From assembly GCA_036345935.2 (NCBI GenBank), contig JADWOT020000004.1, forward strand, positions 10,434,565-10,498,564: a stretch of DNA of 64,000 bases, in the 5' to 3' direction. The notes beneath the pieces are model-generated. The model was not told the origin of the DNA, ran no database searches, and was given only the letters and a program-made list of their open reading frames with translations. How positions within the stretch are numbered: the first letter of the stretch is position 1; every line of letters starts with the position of its first letter. Below are positions 1 to 12,028 of the stretch, piece after piece. A program made the translations under genes and the position numbers. The stretch is from Taenia hydatigena (Eukaryota > Platyhelminthes > Cestoda > Cyclophyllidea > Taeniidae).

Positions 1-2611
1 GATTTCTCTTTCACAAAACGAGTGATTTTTGGGTGGTTTCTGACCGTTGGAGTTATTTTATTTTCATTCCTAATTTATTTGTCCCATTTCATCATTGTTA
101 TTCTTAGTGTCGTTTCAACAAACTTCACAAGGCGTAGCAGGAATTAAGGCAATTTCTTATTTGCTCGTTGAAAAAAAACAAGAATCGTAGCCACAAGAGT
201 GGAATAGGTGAGATACCTAAAGCAATTCTCCGTATCATGCACCATGATGTCCGATTACAAGCCATAATGGGAAGACACAGGAGGATGCCTCCTTAGGCCA
301 AATTCTAGCCCAAGTGAATGCTGCTTCCTCAGACAACAGACACAACGCCACCATAGACCATGCTACAACTGTCACGAGTCGATTTTCACACTAGTGAATG
401 GGGAAGGATTCAATTACAATGGCGCAAGCATATTCGTGAACGCTTTGCTAAGTCTTTTGCCACATGTCGAATCAACATGCGCTATCATATCTCCCCCAAA
501 CCCGCTTCATTCTCAATATCTTCCCTCACTTTGGTTTACCCTACCAGTTTGTGCTCGGTTTAAACATCACAAGCCTCTCCGCTGTGTTCAGTGCGCGTCG
601 ATGCGTCAAAGCACAGGGAGCAGGTAAAAGGTAAGTGGTGTCTACGCGGATGAGAGCTTGGGTCGTGGGGAGTTCCAGACCTGTGTAATGAGGTAACAGA
701 GAGTTTGCAGCGCAGCAAGCAAATATGCTAATATGCTAAGTCGAGCGTATTGATGGGTGGGTGCTGTTAGCTCCCGCTCCATAATCAGCCCAATCTGCGC
801 GGTGCTTTTGCAACGAGTTACCACTCCAACTTGGTTTCAATGAAATGGTGGCAGAATGGCATCCATAAGTCACTTCCCATCGAAGAGCGAAGAAGGCCCT
901 TAAGCAGATAATGAGTAGAGATGTCATTTCTCATGAGATGGGTAAACGTGGAGGGTTTCACGTCAAGACTAACGTTGTGGCTAGCTGTTGCGCACTCGTA
1001 GGTGCCATAAGCATTTCATTAACATGAAGGCTGAAAATTAAGTTACTTTCCACTATCAGCACTCAGCAGCAGTAGTCGTCCATCCGAGTTGCAAGTAAGT
1101 CTGGAATGTAAATAGGATTCGACCAAAATTGCACCATTAATATTAGAGACCAAAGCGAATGAATTGTTACTGATCTTGGCGATGAGTTAGAGAATGTTCA
1201 CTCTTTCAGACAGCAGTGGAGTTGCCATCCCTTCCAACTGCCAGCTGAGCGCAAAACCCACTCATTGGCTCCACTTCGCTGAGCCGTGTGCATGAATTCG
1301 TACACACGTAAGTGCGCTCCGTTGCATGTGCTGCGAAGCAGTGATTACTGGACGCATTCTGCAGCTAAAGTTGCCATAGCATTTTGGAAATGGGGGCGAA
1401 AGTTAGCGGCAGAGCACTCGTAGCTCACTCCGAGCCACTTTTCCACTGCCTCAATTTATGCATTTTTGAGATATCGAAGCACATCCCTTCGTTTAAAAGC
1501 AAGCGTTTTGAACATTCCTGTAGCAAGACGTCTACGACATCAACCATCCAGGCGCTAGGCAGTGCGACGGAGTTCGATGCAGTCAAACACGTAGCAAATA
1601 TTGACCTCCATGCACATTTACTCATTCGTCTCACCCTCCAACACTTTGTTTCAAACAAAAGATAATTTTGATTAACATAGCGTCTGTGATTGATCAATGT
1701 CGGTGCTGCATTGCTAGCTCTTAGGTTACTTATTGAAAACAATACGCTTGTGTGCTTTGCTTTTGATTATTTTCCAGTGCCATTGTCAACCTCGGATGCA
1801 TTCATGAAAGCAATGCAAAGTAGAAGGAGGTGGGTCGGCAAAACTGCGGGTCTTGAGATTCACTACTTGCGCTAAACTTTGCTTCAGTCGGAACGATTGC
1901 TCTACGCGCCTGTGCTCAATTGCTAGTTAGACTTGAGGTTGCACCTCCACAAATGGTATTCATTTTGAAAAGCATCAATCCACTTATCACCGCCTCTGAT
2001 GCCTGATTGTCATGAGTGTGCAAGTGTGAAAATGAAGATGGTTTTCTAAATACAGCCTTTCGAAACACGGAAATGGTTTATATCGTGCTTCTAAAGTAAA
2101 GGTAGATTAAATTAATGATCCCTGCGTTCGGCACCCGATAATGCAGTTCCAATATTTTTGTGAAATGCTTGATAATTCGAAATTTTATGACTTGCGTCCA
2201 AGCCGCCTGAGAGGAACGTCAACATTTTGGCTTCGACCAGATAGTCGTTTTCCATGGTTTGCATTTAAACAAGGCATGATTGCACTACTTACATTGTGAC
2301 ATTCCGTACAACTTGGCGCAGTTCCATTGTCGTTCCAGCCATAGTAAATCGCTTATCACCTAATGTATGGGCCACGCATTTGAGACCTTGACACTGATGC
2401 TCATTCAAGCAATGCACCAATTTATCTTGTCAAGGATAATCTGTCCTGAACCAGAATTGCTTGAACAATGAACCAATGTCTGTCGCTCCTCCTACCAACT
2501 TAGTGTGTATCGTTCTCGCGACCGAAAGCTCATTGCGTGGACTTGCATTTGCTTTTGTAGTCTAACTTCACCAATGCAGGCAAAAATGTTGTGGAGCAAA
2601 TTATTCATATT
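1..2611. other. Single-copy stretch, no gene recognised
   Basis: I see no convincing gene here. The longest open frames (about 1384-1665 on plus and 1425-1742 on minus) overlap each other on opposite strands and resemble no family I know. The end of the stretch holds a good splice-acceptor-like run just before 2580, leading into the open frame of block R1. No copy of this stretch was noticed elsewhere in the window. Confidence 0.5.
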
Positions 2612-3061
2612 TTAGAATGTTTGCCAGCATGCTGTCTGGATTGCTTAAGGATTGAGGTGTCGACTGGGAAGGTGCTCATACATCAAATGGGTAGGTCAAT
2701 CCAAACATTGTCCTCATTACATTCGCACTGCAGTAACACGTTCGCTGGCAAGAATGCACGATTTCATTTAAACACGCTCCAAGCTTCGCAGCACAACGTG
2801 TGCCTTGTGCATCCCCAGCAATTCGAGGGTTTCGAATCACTCATGCAGCACCACATGGAAGCGCACACTGGTGAATTTGTAGATGCTTTAGTCCAGTTAG
2901 CTAAAAATATATTATTGCATAAGCATGCTTCAGTGGGCATACGAGCTTCTCCAGAATTCATGTCTTGTTGTGATATGTTGCAGGTCAAAATAGGGAGTCA
3001 TCTGATGCACGCTACTACTGCATGGAATGTTATGGGGACTGTCCAACATGGGAGACATTGA
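2591..3061 (+). CDS. Unrecognised open frame in block R1 (possible exon)
   Basis: A frame of about 157 codons with no family I recognise. It begins at a GTG; the frame stays open back to an acceptor-like AG near 2580, which suits an internal exon better than a complete gene. It is rich in Leu, His and Cys and includes HPQQFEGFESLMQHHMEAHT. The inverted copy at 23070-23501 stays open with about 20 amino-acid differences and no frame break, which mildly favours coding. Against this, the opposite strand also has a 74-codon open frame kept in both copies, so strand choice is not secure. No donor with a strong GTAAGT was seen at the 3' end. Confidence 0.25.
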   Translation: MEQIIHILECLPACCLDCLRIEVSTGKVLIHQMGRSIQTLSSLHSHCSNTFAGKNARFHLNTLQASQHNVCLVHPQQFEGFESLMQHHMEAHTGEFVDALVQLAKNILLHKHASVGIRASPEFMSCCDMLQVKIGSHLMHATTAWNVMGTVQHGRH

Positions 3062-4442
3062 GAGACCACATCCGCTTAAGCCGTCCTTGTACGTTTTCCT
3101 CCGTTTGTAAAACTCACTTCTTGATGACTAATTTTGCCGGTCATGCCCCTGCCTTGCAGATGTTTGGAGCAAGCTGTACAGTCAAATGGGATAAAATCCC
3201 CTCAAGCAAATGAGCTTCGTAGGTTCCAAATGAGTTCATTTATTGCCTTAAAGCATTTTAGAAGAGCGATGATCACTAAGGTAAAACCAGTTGAGCTCGC
3301 ACAATTTTAATGGTCCTACGACAACGGATTCGCCTTTGCGAAACGTGCTTTAGTTTGTTGATATTGCGAGAAGCACATGAATCGCAGGGGTCTGCCAGTC
3401 AAACTTCTTGAAAATGTCAGGTGTTTTAGGAATCACCCTCGGTGTAAGCTCTGCATGGCTACGCTTCAATTCCGTTTAACGTGCTATCTTCTGCCACCTT
3501 CCCTGGGCAATCATTTGGGCATGTGCTTTAGCATAAACATTAGTGTTCCTGCAAATGTACGGACTCTTGCTTTTCCATTCAATTATTCCTTAGTGCTCTT
3601 AAGGAAGCGCTTCGGCATTTGATTGACCTAGTAAGTAGAAATTCCAATGCAAAATTGATTGAGCATCTAGCTGGATGCAAATCACACCATAAAACTTCTT
3701 AACCTTTGGACCAATACAGGGCAAAGACTAATTCCTTCACATATAAATCCTTTTAATCTACGCAGGGCTGCTGCGATAGTCAGCGGGCAACAATGCCGCT
3801 CATTTCAGATGCTAGACTTTAAAAGGCACGCCACGCAAAGCTAGGTAAACTTTTCTCCTAGCTTTCATTCAAAAGGGAGTTCGCGTTCATTTGTAATGCA
3901 AAACCTCTTTAAGGAATTCGCCTATCCTTACTTCATCAATAATTCCGCAGCACATTATGCCTTTAAGCATGAAATTCTTGGAGTCAAATAAATTGCACAA
4001 AACTTACTTCACATCGTAGAAGGTTTGTGACTTCTCACCGCCAAAATATACTTTATGTATAAATGCCTTTACTGATTGTTGGCAGCTCTCACTGAGGACG
4101 GAATTCTCACTTATAGCATGGACAACTGTAACAAGTGCCTTTTAAATGCATGTTTTGGGTAGTGAGCGGTCAGATTAGCAACCTTCGTGACTCAGCAGAG
4201 GTCACTGACACCACGGAGAAATTAGACCCTGATTACATCCATGCTGGTGCGTTAAAAATACGCATGCGGTGAAGTGGTTGAGTGAGAGCCTCCAGTAATA
4301 ATAACATGGATCAGTCATGTAACACTTTCGTTTCCAACACCGTCATGTCAAAATGAAGCAGGATTCTAATGTGCTTTGCACTGCGTCTCATTAAGCTAAG
4401 GATAATCGTGACAGCACGGATTAACTTAACTGTACTCTGATC
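2612..4442 (+). repeat. Duplicated block R1, first copy
   Basis: This block of about 1.8 kb has an inverted copy at 21719-23549. Matching is collinear throughout, from the shared start near 2612 (a run ending in TTTTAGAATG) to a shared end at 4442, where the copy at 21719 diverges. A short third fragment lies at 52741-52866. Its right end sits about ten bases from the start of palindrome P1, so the two blocks abut. Confidence 0.85.
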
Positions 4443-4615
4443 ACTGGTTGTTCTATTTGGCAAAATGGAATGTATGCTGAATACCTCGATTTGGTTTTGC
4501 ACTGAATAATAGTTGCTTACAATCGTTCAGCTCTTACATTGCAGCCATGAACGCGTGAATTGGGCAGGAATCAGATTCCCTCAGTGCCGTCCACCCGATG
4601 TCTCCTCTCTACTGA

Positions 4616-4975
4616 ATGGGAGTGATGCTGTTGGCATTAATAGACCCAAACATGGTGCCCTTTAAAGCCATCCGGTTTGGCATTATTAGCAAAATCTTTG
4701 CAGTCATTTCTCTAGCAAGTACCATGGCACCGCATGCAGTGTATAATATTCAGCGTAAATCAAAGAAGATGACCACAATATGCACGATTTGGTTCGTGTT
4801 CGAGGTCGCATTCTGCATTGAGTTTGCACGGATTAATCAAGACGAATTTGTGACAGAACGCACAGCATTACAGCCTGACACAATTCTGTCATCAAAGAGT
4901 CAGTTGCACAGAAATGTCGGAGTCACGTTCAATTGTCTCACATCATGGTCTTGCAGATTTTGTGTTTTTAGCTAG
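4616..4975 (+). other. Open frame kept in both P1 arms
   Basis: A frame of 119 codons whose mate at 11447-11881 (minus) is 144 codons because the stop differs. The first 95 or so residues are nearly identical. They include a hydrophobic stretch near the N-terminus (IISKIFAVISLAS) followed by a basic segment. I recognise no domain. It may be an exon, or may simply reflect recent duplication. Confidence 0.2.
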
Positions 4976-5468
4976 GATGAGGAACTCTCCTGCTATTCTT
5001 CTCAGCATAACCTCCATGCCGCTGGATATCGTCATGCCGTACATCGATGAATGTATTCGGAGTTACCAACGTAGGGTTTAGTACCTAGAATGCTGCTGAC
5101 CTCATCACTCATCGTCATTGCAGCCCGCCGTAAAGTTTGTTGCTATACTTTAGCTCAAGGTTCATCCAGACGCCAGTGCACAGCTTGCATACGAGAACAG
5201 CTGCATAGGTTGGAGGAACCATTCGCAGTGAGGTAATGCCACGTCTTGAGTACGCGTAAGCACTTGGCAGCGCGAAATCGACATTGCCGAATCGGGAATT
5301 CAAGCCAAGCCGAGCTTTCGAAAACTGCAACAGTAAGGCTAGAGGGATGATGGGAGCAGTATACTTCACGCGAACTAACAACTAGATGGGCTGCAATGAT
5401 CAGCCGTGACAATGTCACGCTTTTTGCAAATTACCAGCATAGATATCATCAGGGCAATCTTTCTGTCT

Positions 5469-5894
5469 TCATTTATCTGCAAGCTCTTGATGACACCATA
5501 TCAGCGCACTTAGCCACCGAAGGGCTACCTTGACAACAGGGAACGAACCCATATTGTGTGCGAGCAGTAGCGATTCAAATTCAGCTGTGCAAGCAGAGCA
5601 ATCGATTGATGAAGCACACACACTACACCAGAAACGGAGGTGCAATGAACAAGTGACCAGCCAAAGAGGCGATGCCAAATGTCCCATGCCGTTGGTAAGC
5701 TCGCAACAGATAAAGATGATTTGCCGATTTGGCGAAGTGACTGACAATTCGCCATGTGCACTGCTATCGCATGTCATAGCTACCAGAATAAACGTAAGTA
5801 ACGTTTCACCCGTATGCATAGGCCCACGACGATAACAGCAAACGACTGATGGAGTGAAGTGATTATATCTTGAGGGAAGACTTCGGCGTAGCAC
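5469..5894 (-). other. Region open on both strands in both P1 arms
   Basis: Here the minus strand has a 141-codon frame and the plus strand (5530-5835) a 101-codon frame. The mate region at 10653-10983 is likewise open on both strands. The plus-strand frame contains a donor-like GTAAGC at about 5694. No protein family is recognised on either strand. Retention of both frames shows that open reading here is weak evidence for coding. Confidence 0.2.
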
Positions 5895-6136
5895 CTAATA
5901 GCGAAGCTTTGAAGAATATTGAGGCGAGGCGGCAAAGGTGTCGGATCGCAGAGAGAGCCGAGATCACGAGAGCAGATAGTGTGTACGAAGTAGCCCATCT
6001 CCTATGCCGACGGTCGCACGTGGCTTCACATGCACACCTCAACTTCTACCGCTCTCAGCAATGCAACCATGTGTGCGTGTTTGTGCACACCAATTGCCAT
6101 TGGCTTGCTGACATCAAAGTGGAAGTGTACTTGTGA
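5870..6136 (+). other. Open frame shared by both P1 arms, Arg-rich
   Basis: An 88-codon frame including SEALKNIEARRQRCRIAERA. The inverted mate at 8795-8986 is open over about 63 codons with roughly six substitutions, then ends at a stop. The predicted peptide looks helical and basic but matches no family I know. Coding status is uncertain. Confidence 0.2.
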
Positions 6137-7229
6137 ATGCGGATGAGTATATTGGCCTAGACACTGGACTGTTTTGCACACATTACACACTCATGTTATT
6201 CGCGTTAACGATTTATGGAACTCCAATCACTCCAACATGCATTTGTCTCACCAGCTACCGTTTAAGATGACTAAACAATGTGAAACTGTGTCTCAAGATT
6301 CATTTAAGTAATTATTTTGCATATCATGGCGACCAGGATCGACACATATTGAGCTCCAATTTTATGCACGTGTACCCACATTGGCAGATCACCTAACCAC
6401 CCGTAATTACTTCTGTCTTTTTGTAATTTTAGCCCACGATAAGACCCAATCCCGAAAATGAGGGCGACCAAATTACCACAACTCCTTCCTGCTTACCTAC
6501 CTTTTTTTTTTGGCGCTCGATTAGAGGATGGTCAAGTTGACTTAGGGAGGTGACTCGTGAACCTTTCGCATAGCCCTGGTTTTTAGGAAAATGCTACCAG
6601 AGGCAAGAGAGCAACCCACTTCCGGTGACCTACAAGTCTCAATAGAAAAGGCGTTCTTTACCCCTTGCCTAGAGAATCAAAACCAAGCGTGCTGACACTG
6701 CTCCACACCGAATACGGGCAGTGATTCTATCCACACCTCGATACATTCTTATTCTCTGAATCACTGTCAGCGTTTACAAATGCACACGCTCTAGAATGAA
6801 GGTGAGCGGATACAGGAGACTGATTTACGTAGCACCACTCTGATGATTGTACTAATTCGTCGGCAGAATGCTTAGCGCGCCAAAGTCCAGAAAAATAGGC
6901 AACTGGTTTGAGTTTTCCATTGAGGAGTGTGCTTGTGTAAATAATACTCGACCACCCGCCTAACGGATCAAATTGATGGTGATGGCAAGTGAGGAGGTTG
7001 ATGTCGAAATGGCCTAATTAAGGAGTAGGCGATTGAAATGCTTCCACCTTGCCAACTTACACAGCCGTCACACGTACTCAGTAATGTAGCCATGTGGTTA
7101 TGACTGCGTTGCGGACTGAATTTTCGTGAGGCAGAGCATCCGAACATGCGTGTAGAAATGTGGCGATTTGCGTATGCTCGCTTTTGCTCACTCCAAGAAT
7201 AGTTGATTGCTAGAACAAATACTATCGAG

Positions 7230-7534
7230 GCTTGTTGTGGGCTGCGAGAATTGTAGCCAAGTTGCGTTAGATCACGGTTTGCACCATGATCTCACACAAC
7301 TCGAAATGGATTCCTGGTCACATTCGCAGTCGCACATCGCACCTCCTACTGCGTGACTTCGCAACACAATTGATTGCTACTGCAAAGGAACGAGTAGAAT
7401 GTGTGAATGAATTAAACTAATCGCCATAAAGCTCTTGAATTGCCGTTCGAAGTGGATGAATGAGAATGAGTGGGTGGGTGAGTGGATGGATGGGTAAAAG
7501 GAGAGCAAGTGGACGTGGGCTTACTCATCGAAAT
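7230..7534. other. Palindrome P1 spacer
   Basis: About 305 bases separate the two P1 arms. The spacer holds a short degenerate tandem of GTGAGTGGGT-like units near 7455-7500 and no gene. A spacer this short means the arms could fold back on each other. Confidence 0.8.
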
Positions 7535-10500
7535 CTCGATGGTGCTTGCTCTAGCAATTAATTATTCTCGGGGTGAGCAAAAGCAGGCATATGCAAATTG
7601 CCACATTTCCACACGCATGTTAGGATGATCTGTCTCACGAAAATTCAGTCCGCAACGCAGTCATAACCACATGGCTGCATTACTGAGTACGTGTGACGGC
7701 TGTGTAAGTTGGCAAGGTAGAAGCATTTACATCGCCTCCTCCTTAATTAGGCCATTTCGATATCAACTTCATCACTCGCCATCACCATCAATTTGATCCG
7801 TTAGGCGGGTTTTCGGGTATTATTTACAAAAGCACATTCTTCAATGCAAGACTCAAACCATTCGCCCACTTATCTGGACTTTGGCGCGCTAAGCATTCTG
7901 CCGACGGATTAGTGCAATCATCAGAGTGGTGCTATGTAAATCAGTCTCCTGTACCCGCTCATCTTCATTCTAGAGCGTGTGCATTTGTAAATGCTGACAG
8001 TGATTCAGAGAATAAGATTGTATCGAGGTATGGATAGAATCACTGCCCGTATGCAGTATGGAGCAGTATCAGCACGATTGGTTTTGATTCTCTAGGCAAG
8101 GGGTAACGAACGCCTTTTCTATTGAGATTTGTAAATCACCGGAAATGGGTTGCTCTCTTGCCTCTGGTAACATTTTCCTAAAAATTGGGGCTATATGAAA
8201 GGTTTACAAGTCACCTCCCTAAGTCAACTTGACCATCCTCTAATCGAGTGCCATATCCGAACATGTCATTTGGAATCACGTGTTATTTAGACCAGATTCT
8301 TCTGGTGTTAAGCGGACGACTTAAAAAGGTATGTAAGCAGGAAGGAGTTGTGGTAATTTGATCGCCCTCATTTTCGGGATTGGGTCTTACCGTGGGCTAA
8401 AATTAAAAGAAGACAGAAGTAGGTACGGGTGGTTAAGTGATCTACCAGTGTGGGTACACGCGCATAAAATTGGAGCTCATTATGTGTCGATCCTGGTCGC
8501 CATGACACGCAAAATAATTACTTAAATGAATCTCGAGACACAGTTTCACATTGTTTAGTCATCTTAAACGGTTGCTAGTGCGAAAAATGCATGTTGGAGT
8601 GATTGGAGTCCCATAAATCGGTAACGCGTTCATGACAGGAATAACATGGGTGTGTAATATGTGCAAAACAGTCCAGTGTCTAGGCCAATATACTCATCCG
8701 CATTCACAAGCACACTTCCACTTTGATGTCAAAGACCGCTGCAATCAGCAAGCCAATGGCAATTGGTGTGCACAAACACGCACACATGGTTGCATTACTG
8801 AGAGCGGTAGAAGTTGAGGTGTACTTGTGAGGCCACGTGCGAACGTCGGCATGGGAGATGGGCTACTTCGTACACACTATCTGCTCGCGTGATCTCGGCT
8901 CTCCCTGCGATCCGACACCTTTGCCGCCTCACCTCAATATTCTTCAACGCTTCGCTATTAGGTGCTATGCCGAAGTCTTCCTTCAAGATATAAACACATC
9001 ACTCGTTTGTCGTTGTCGTCGTGGAAGTAATGATGAGTAGGGAGGTCTCTCAATCCCAGCAATACATTAAGCGGTTGCTATATTTACTTTGTCGAACAGC
9101 CCCAGTGGTGCTAATTTAGCCGCATCGCACTCCATGTGGTGGTCATTGCAACTAGTTGCATGTCTGCATCAAGCCCGGCTTAGTTATTGCCATTTTACGC
9201 TACGGTCCAAACGGGTTTGTAGTTGCAATCGAACAGCCAAGGGTTGTGTCATCTTGGCATTCTAATGATGCGGTGAAGACTTCGCTACAAGACGATGAAG
9301 TATCCATCGGAATTGCCAAGCCCTATGAATACACCAATTAGGCGAGAAAATCTAAGAAGTCTTGAAACGAAAATCCGAAGTTTTACAACAAAGGTATGAA
9401 GAGTCGTGTGGAAAAATAAACTGTGTATTGCTATAGCTTAGCAACCAAGATTGTACCTGCTAAACTGATCACATAACGTCGCAGCCTAATCCATGCACAA
9501 TTTGATCTCGTGTCTAGTGATCAAACCATATCGTGTTTGCACACCTTGTATCCATTCGGCAAACCTTAGAACAGTCTGATTGCAACCGTTCAAGAGTGCG
9601 TACGGTATACTTGGATTTAGCGCTCATACCGCGAGCTGTTCTAGTTGGGAAACATGCGAGGTGAATGTGTCACCTCGGTGGGATGCTAAACAGTCGCAAG
9701 TACTGCCATCTCAATTGTGTTCAGATGTGTTTATGCTCGCGTCACAGGCTGATTAGTCGTGAGGGAGGCCGGTTCAACGTGTAGGAGGAAGCGTAGCATT
9801 TCTTCCATGCCCACTACAGCTTGGTGCAGGTTAAGAGGAGGCAAGGGCAAACAGACGGTGCTAGCAGTGACGACATCTTCGAGAAGAGCAAGATAATCGT
9901 GCTTACTCTTCCTTCAACCGCTCACTCACTCACTTACTCACTCCAATTTCACCCAGGTGGAACGATGTTTCTTTTCTTTTCAGTAACACGTATCCTTACC
10001 GCAAGGCTGTGTGGCTGGGGATGCGATGCACGACGTAGCAAACAATTCCATTGTCAATGCAACTACACACGAGCTTTGATTGGCACCAAAATATGGCTTT
10101 GACTGTAATTTAACACGGTTAGGTTGCAGTTCATTTATGTTGCACTAAATACGGAACAGGACGAAGTTACGGCCAAGTGAAGTAGACAGCAGTTGGACTA
10201 GCGCCATCACGAGTGTTAGTGAAATACATTAATTCGAGGTCTGCATTTTGCCATCATGGTTGCGATTGTTAAAATGGTTGACTGACAATGTGGGTTCAAT
10301 GCGTCCTGTGACGAGAAGTCGGTATGACAGCCAATGGTGGGGTGGTGCAAGTTGGTAAATGGGATGAATAAATTTGACTTGAGGAAACAAGCCAGCATAA
10401 GTTAGGTTGGAGTTGGGCATGAAGCCCAAGTTTGTCGTACAAAATCTTGCACTCTTGCGATCACGCGCTTTTGAATTTTGACAGATGCAAATGTGGATGC

Positions 10501-12028
10501 GGAGGGAAAGGAAATGGTTTGATCGCTAGACACGAGATCGAAACGTGTGTGGCACCAGGCTATGACGTCACATGCTAAGATGAGTAGGCATGCATACGAT
10601 TGTGATTGATATCACGGTCTGAGTTTTAAGCAAAGAAAGGAGTGGATGTTTGTTAGACTTTGCATGATTGTGGGCCTATGCACATGGGTGAAACGTTACT
10701 TACGTTTATCCTGGTAGCTATTACATGTGATAGAAGTGCAAATGGCGAATTGCCAGTCACTTCGTCGAATCGGCCAGTTATCTTTATCTGTTGCGAGCTT
10801 AAGAACGGCATGGGACATTTGGCATCGCCTCTTTGGCTGGTCACTTTTTCATCGCACCTCCGTGTTTGGTGTAGTGCGTGTGCTTCATCAACCGATTGCT
10901 CTGTTTGCACAGCTGAATTTGAATCGCTACTACTCACACACAATATGGCTTCGTTCCCTGTTGTCAAGGCGGCCCTTCGGTAGCGAAGTGCGCTGAGATG
11001 GTGTCAACTAGAGCTTGCAGGTAAATGGAGACTTAGAAAGATTGACCCGATGACATCTATGGTGGTAATTTGTGAAAAGCGTGACATTGTCACGGCTGAT
11101 CATTGCAGCCCATCTAGTTGTTAGTTCGTGTGAAGTATACTGCTTCCATCATCCCTCTAGCTTTACTGCTGCAGCTTCCAAGGCTCGGCTTGGCTTGAAT
11201 TCTCGATTTGGCAATGCCGATTCACGCTGCTGGCTGCTCACGCGTACTCAAGACGTGACATTACCTCACTGCGAATGGTTCCTCCAACCTATGCAGCTGT
11301 TCTCGTGTGCAAACTGTGCACTGGCGTCTGGATGAACCTTGAGCTAAAGTAAAGCAACAAAGTATACGGCGGGCTGCAATGATGATGAGTGATGAGGTCA
11401 GCAGCATTCTAGGTACTAAACTCTACATCAGTGTCTCCGAATGCATTCATCGATGTATGGCATGACGATATCTAGCGGCATGGAGGTTATGCTGAGAAGA
11501 ATAGCAGGAGAGTTCCTCATCCCAGCTAAAAACACAAAATCTGCGAAACCATGATGTGGGACAATTGAACGGGACTCCGACATTTCTGTGCAACTGACTC
11601 TTTGATGACAGAATTGTGTCAGGCTGTAATGCTGTAGGTTCTGTCACAAATTCGTTTTGATTAATCCGTGCAAACTCAATGCAGAATGCGACCTCGAACA
11701 TGAACCAAATCGTGCATATTGTGGTCATCTTCTTTGATTTACGCTGAATATTATACACTGCATGCGGTGCCATGGTACTTGCTAGAGAAATGACTGCAAA
11801 GATTTTGCTAATAATGCCAAACCGGATGGCTTTAAAGGGCACCATGTTTGGGTCTATTAATGCCAACAGCATCACTTCCATTCAGCAGAGAGGAAACATC
11901 GGGAATATGATTCCTGTCCAAGTCACGCGTTCATGGCTGCAATGTTAGAGCTGAACGATTGTAACCAACTATTATTTAGTGCAAAACCAAATCGAGGCAT
12001 TCACCATACATTCCATTTTGCCAAATAG
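7535..12028 (-). repeat. Palindrome P1, right arm, interrupted
   Basis: This is the inverted copy of 4453-7229, interrupted by extra sequence at about 9025-10669. Without the insertion the arm is about 2.85 kb, matching the left arm. The outer end is near 12028, where the left arm reads into block R1 and the right arm reads into single-copy DNA. Confidence 0.9.
9025..10669. mobile_element. 1.6 kb insertion in the P1 right arm, type unknown
   Basis: Aligning the arms, the right arm leaves the left-arm match just after GTGG at 9021-9024 and rejoins it at GTGG at 10670-10673. The left arm has this site once, within GTCGTGGGCC-like sequence near 5825 (opposite strand). A 4-base repeat flanking extra DNA is what target-site duplication would leave, although 4 bases can match by chance. 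No terminal inverted repeat, poly-A tail or transposase was seen. Open frames at 9156-9341 and 9821-10102 are short and unrecognised. The alternative is a deletion from the left arm. Confidence 0.45.

Larger units (their letters stand above)
4453..7229 (+). repeat. Palindrome P1, left arm
   Basis: The arm of about 2.8 kb is the inverted copy of 7535-12028. Examples of pairing: 4453-4490 with 11990-12028, 5041-5260 with 11240-11460, 5870-6060 with 8800-8990, and 7141-7229 with 7535-7625. By eye the arms differ by several bases per hundred, plus small indels. One is an extra stretch of roughly 80 bases on the right near 8250-8330. This is an older duplication than P2. Confidence 0.9.

Noticed and set aside
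9025..10669. Helitron or MITE as the identity of the P1 insertion
   Set aside because: No TC...CTRR ends next to A/T targets and no terminal inverted repeats could be seen.
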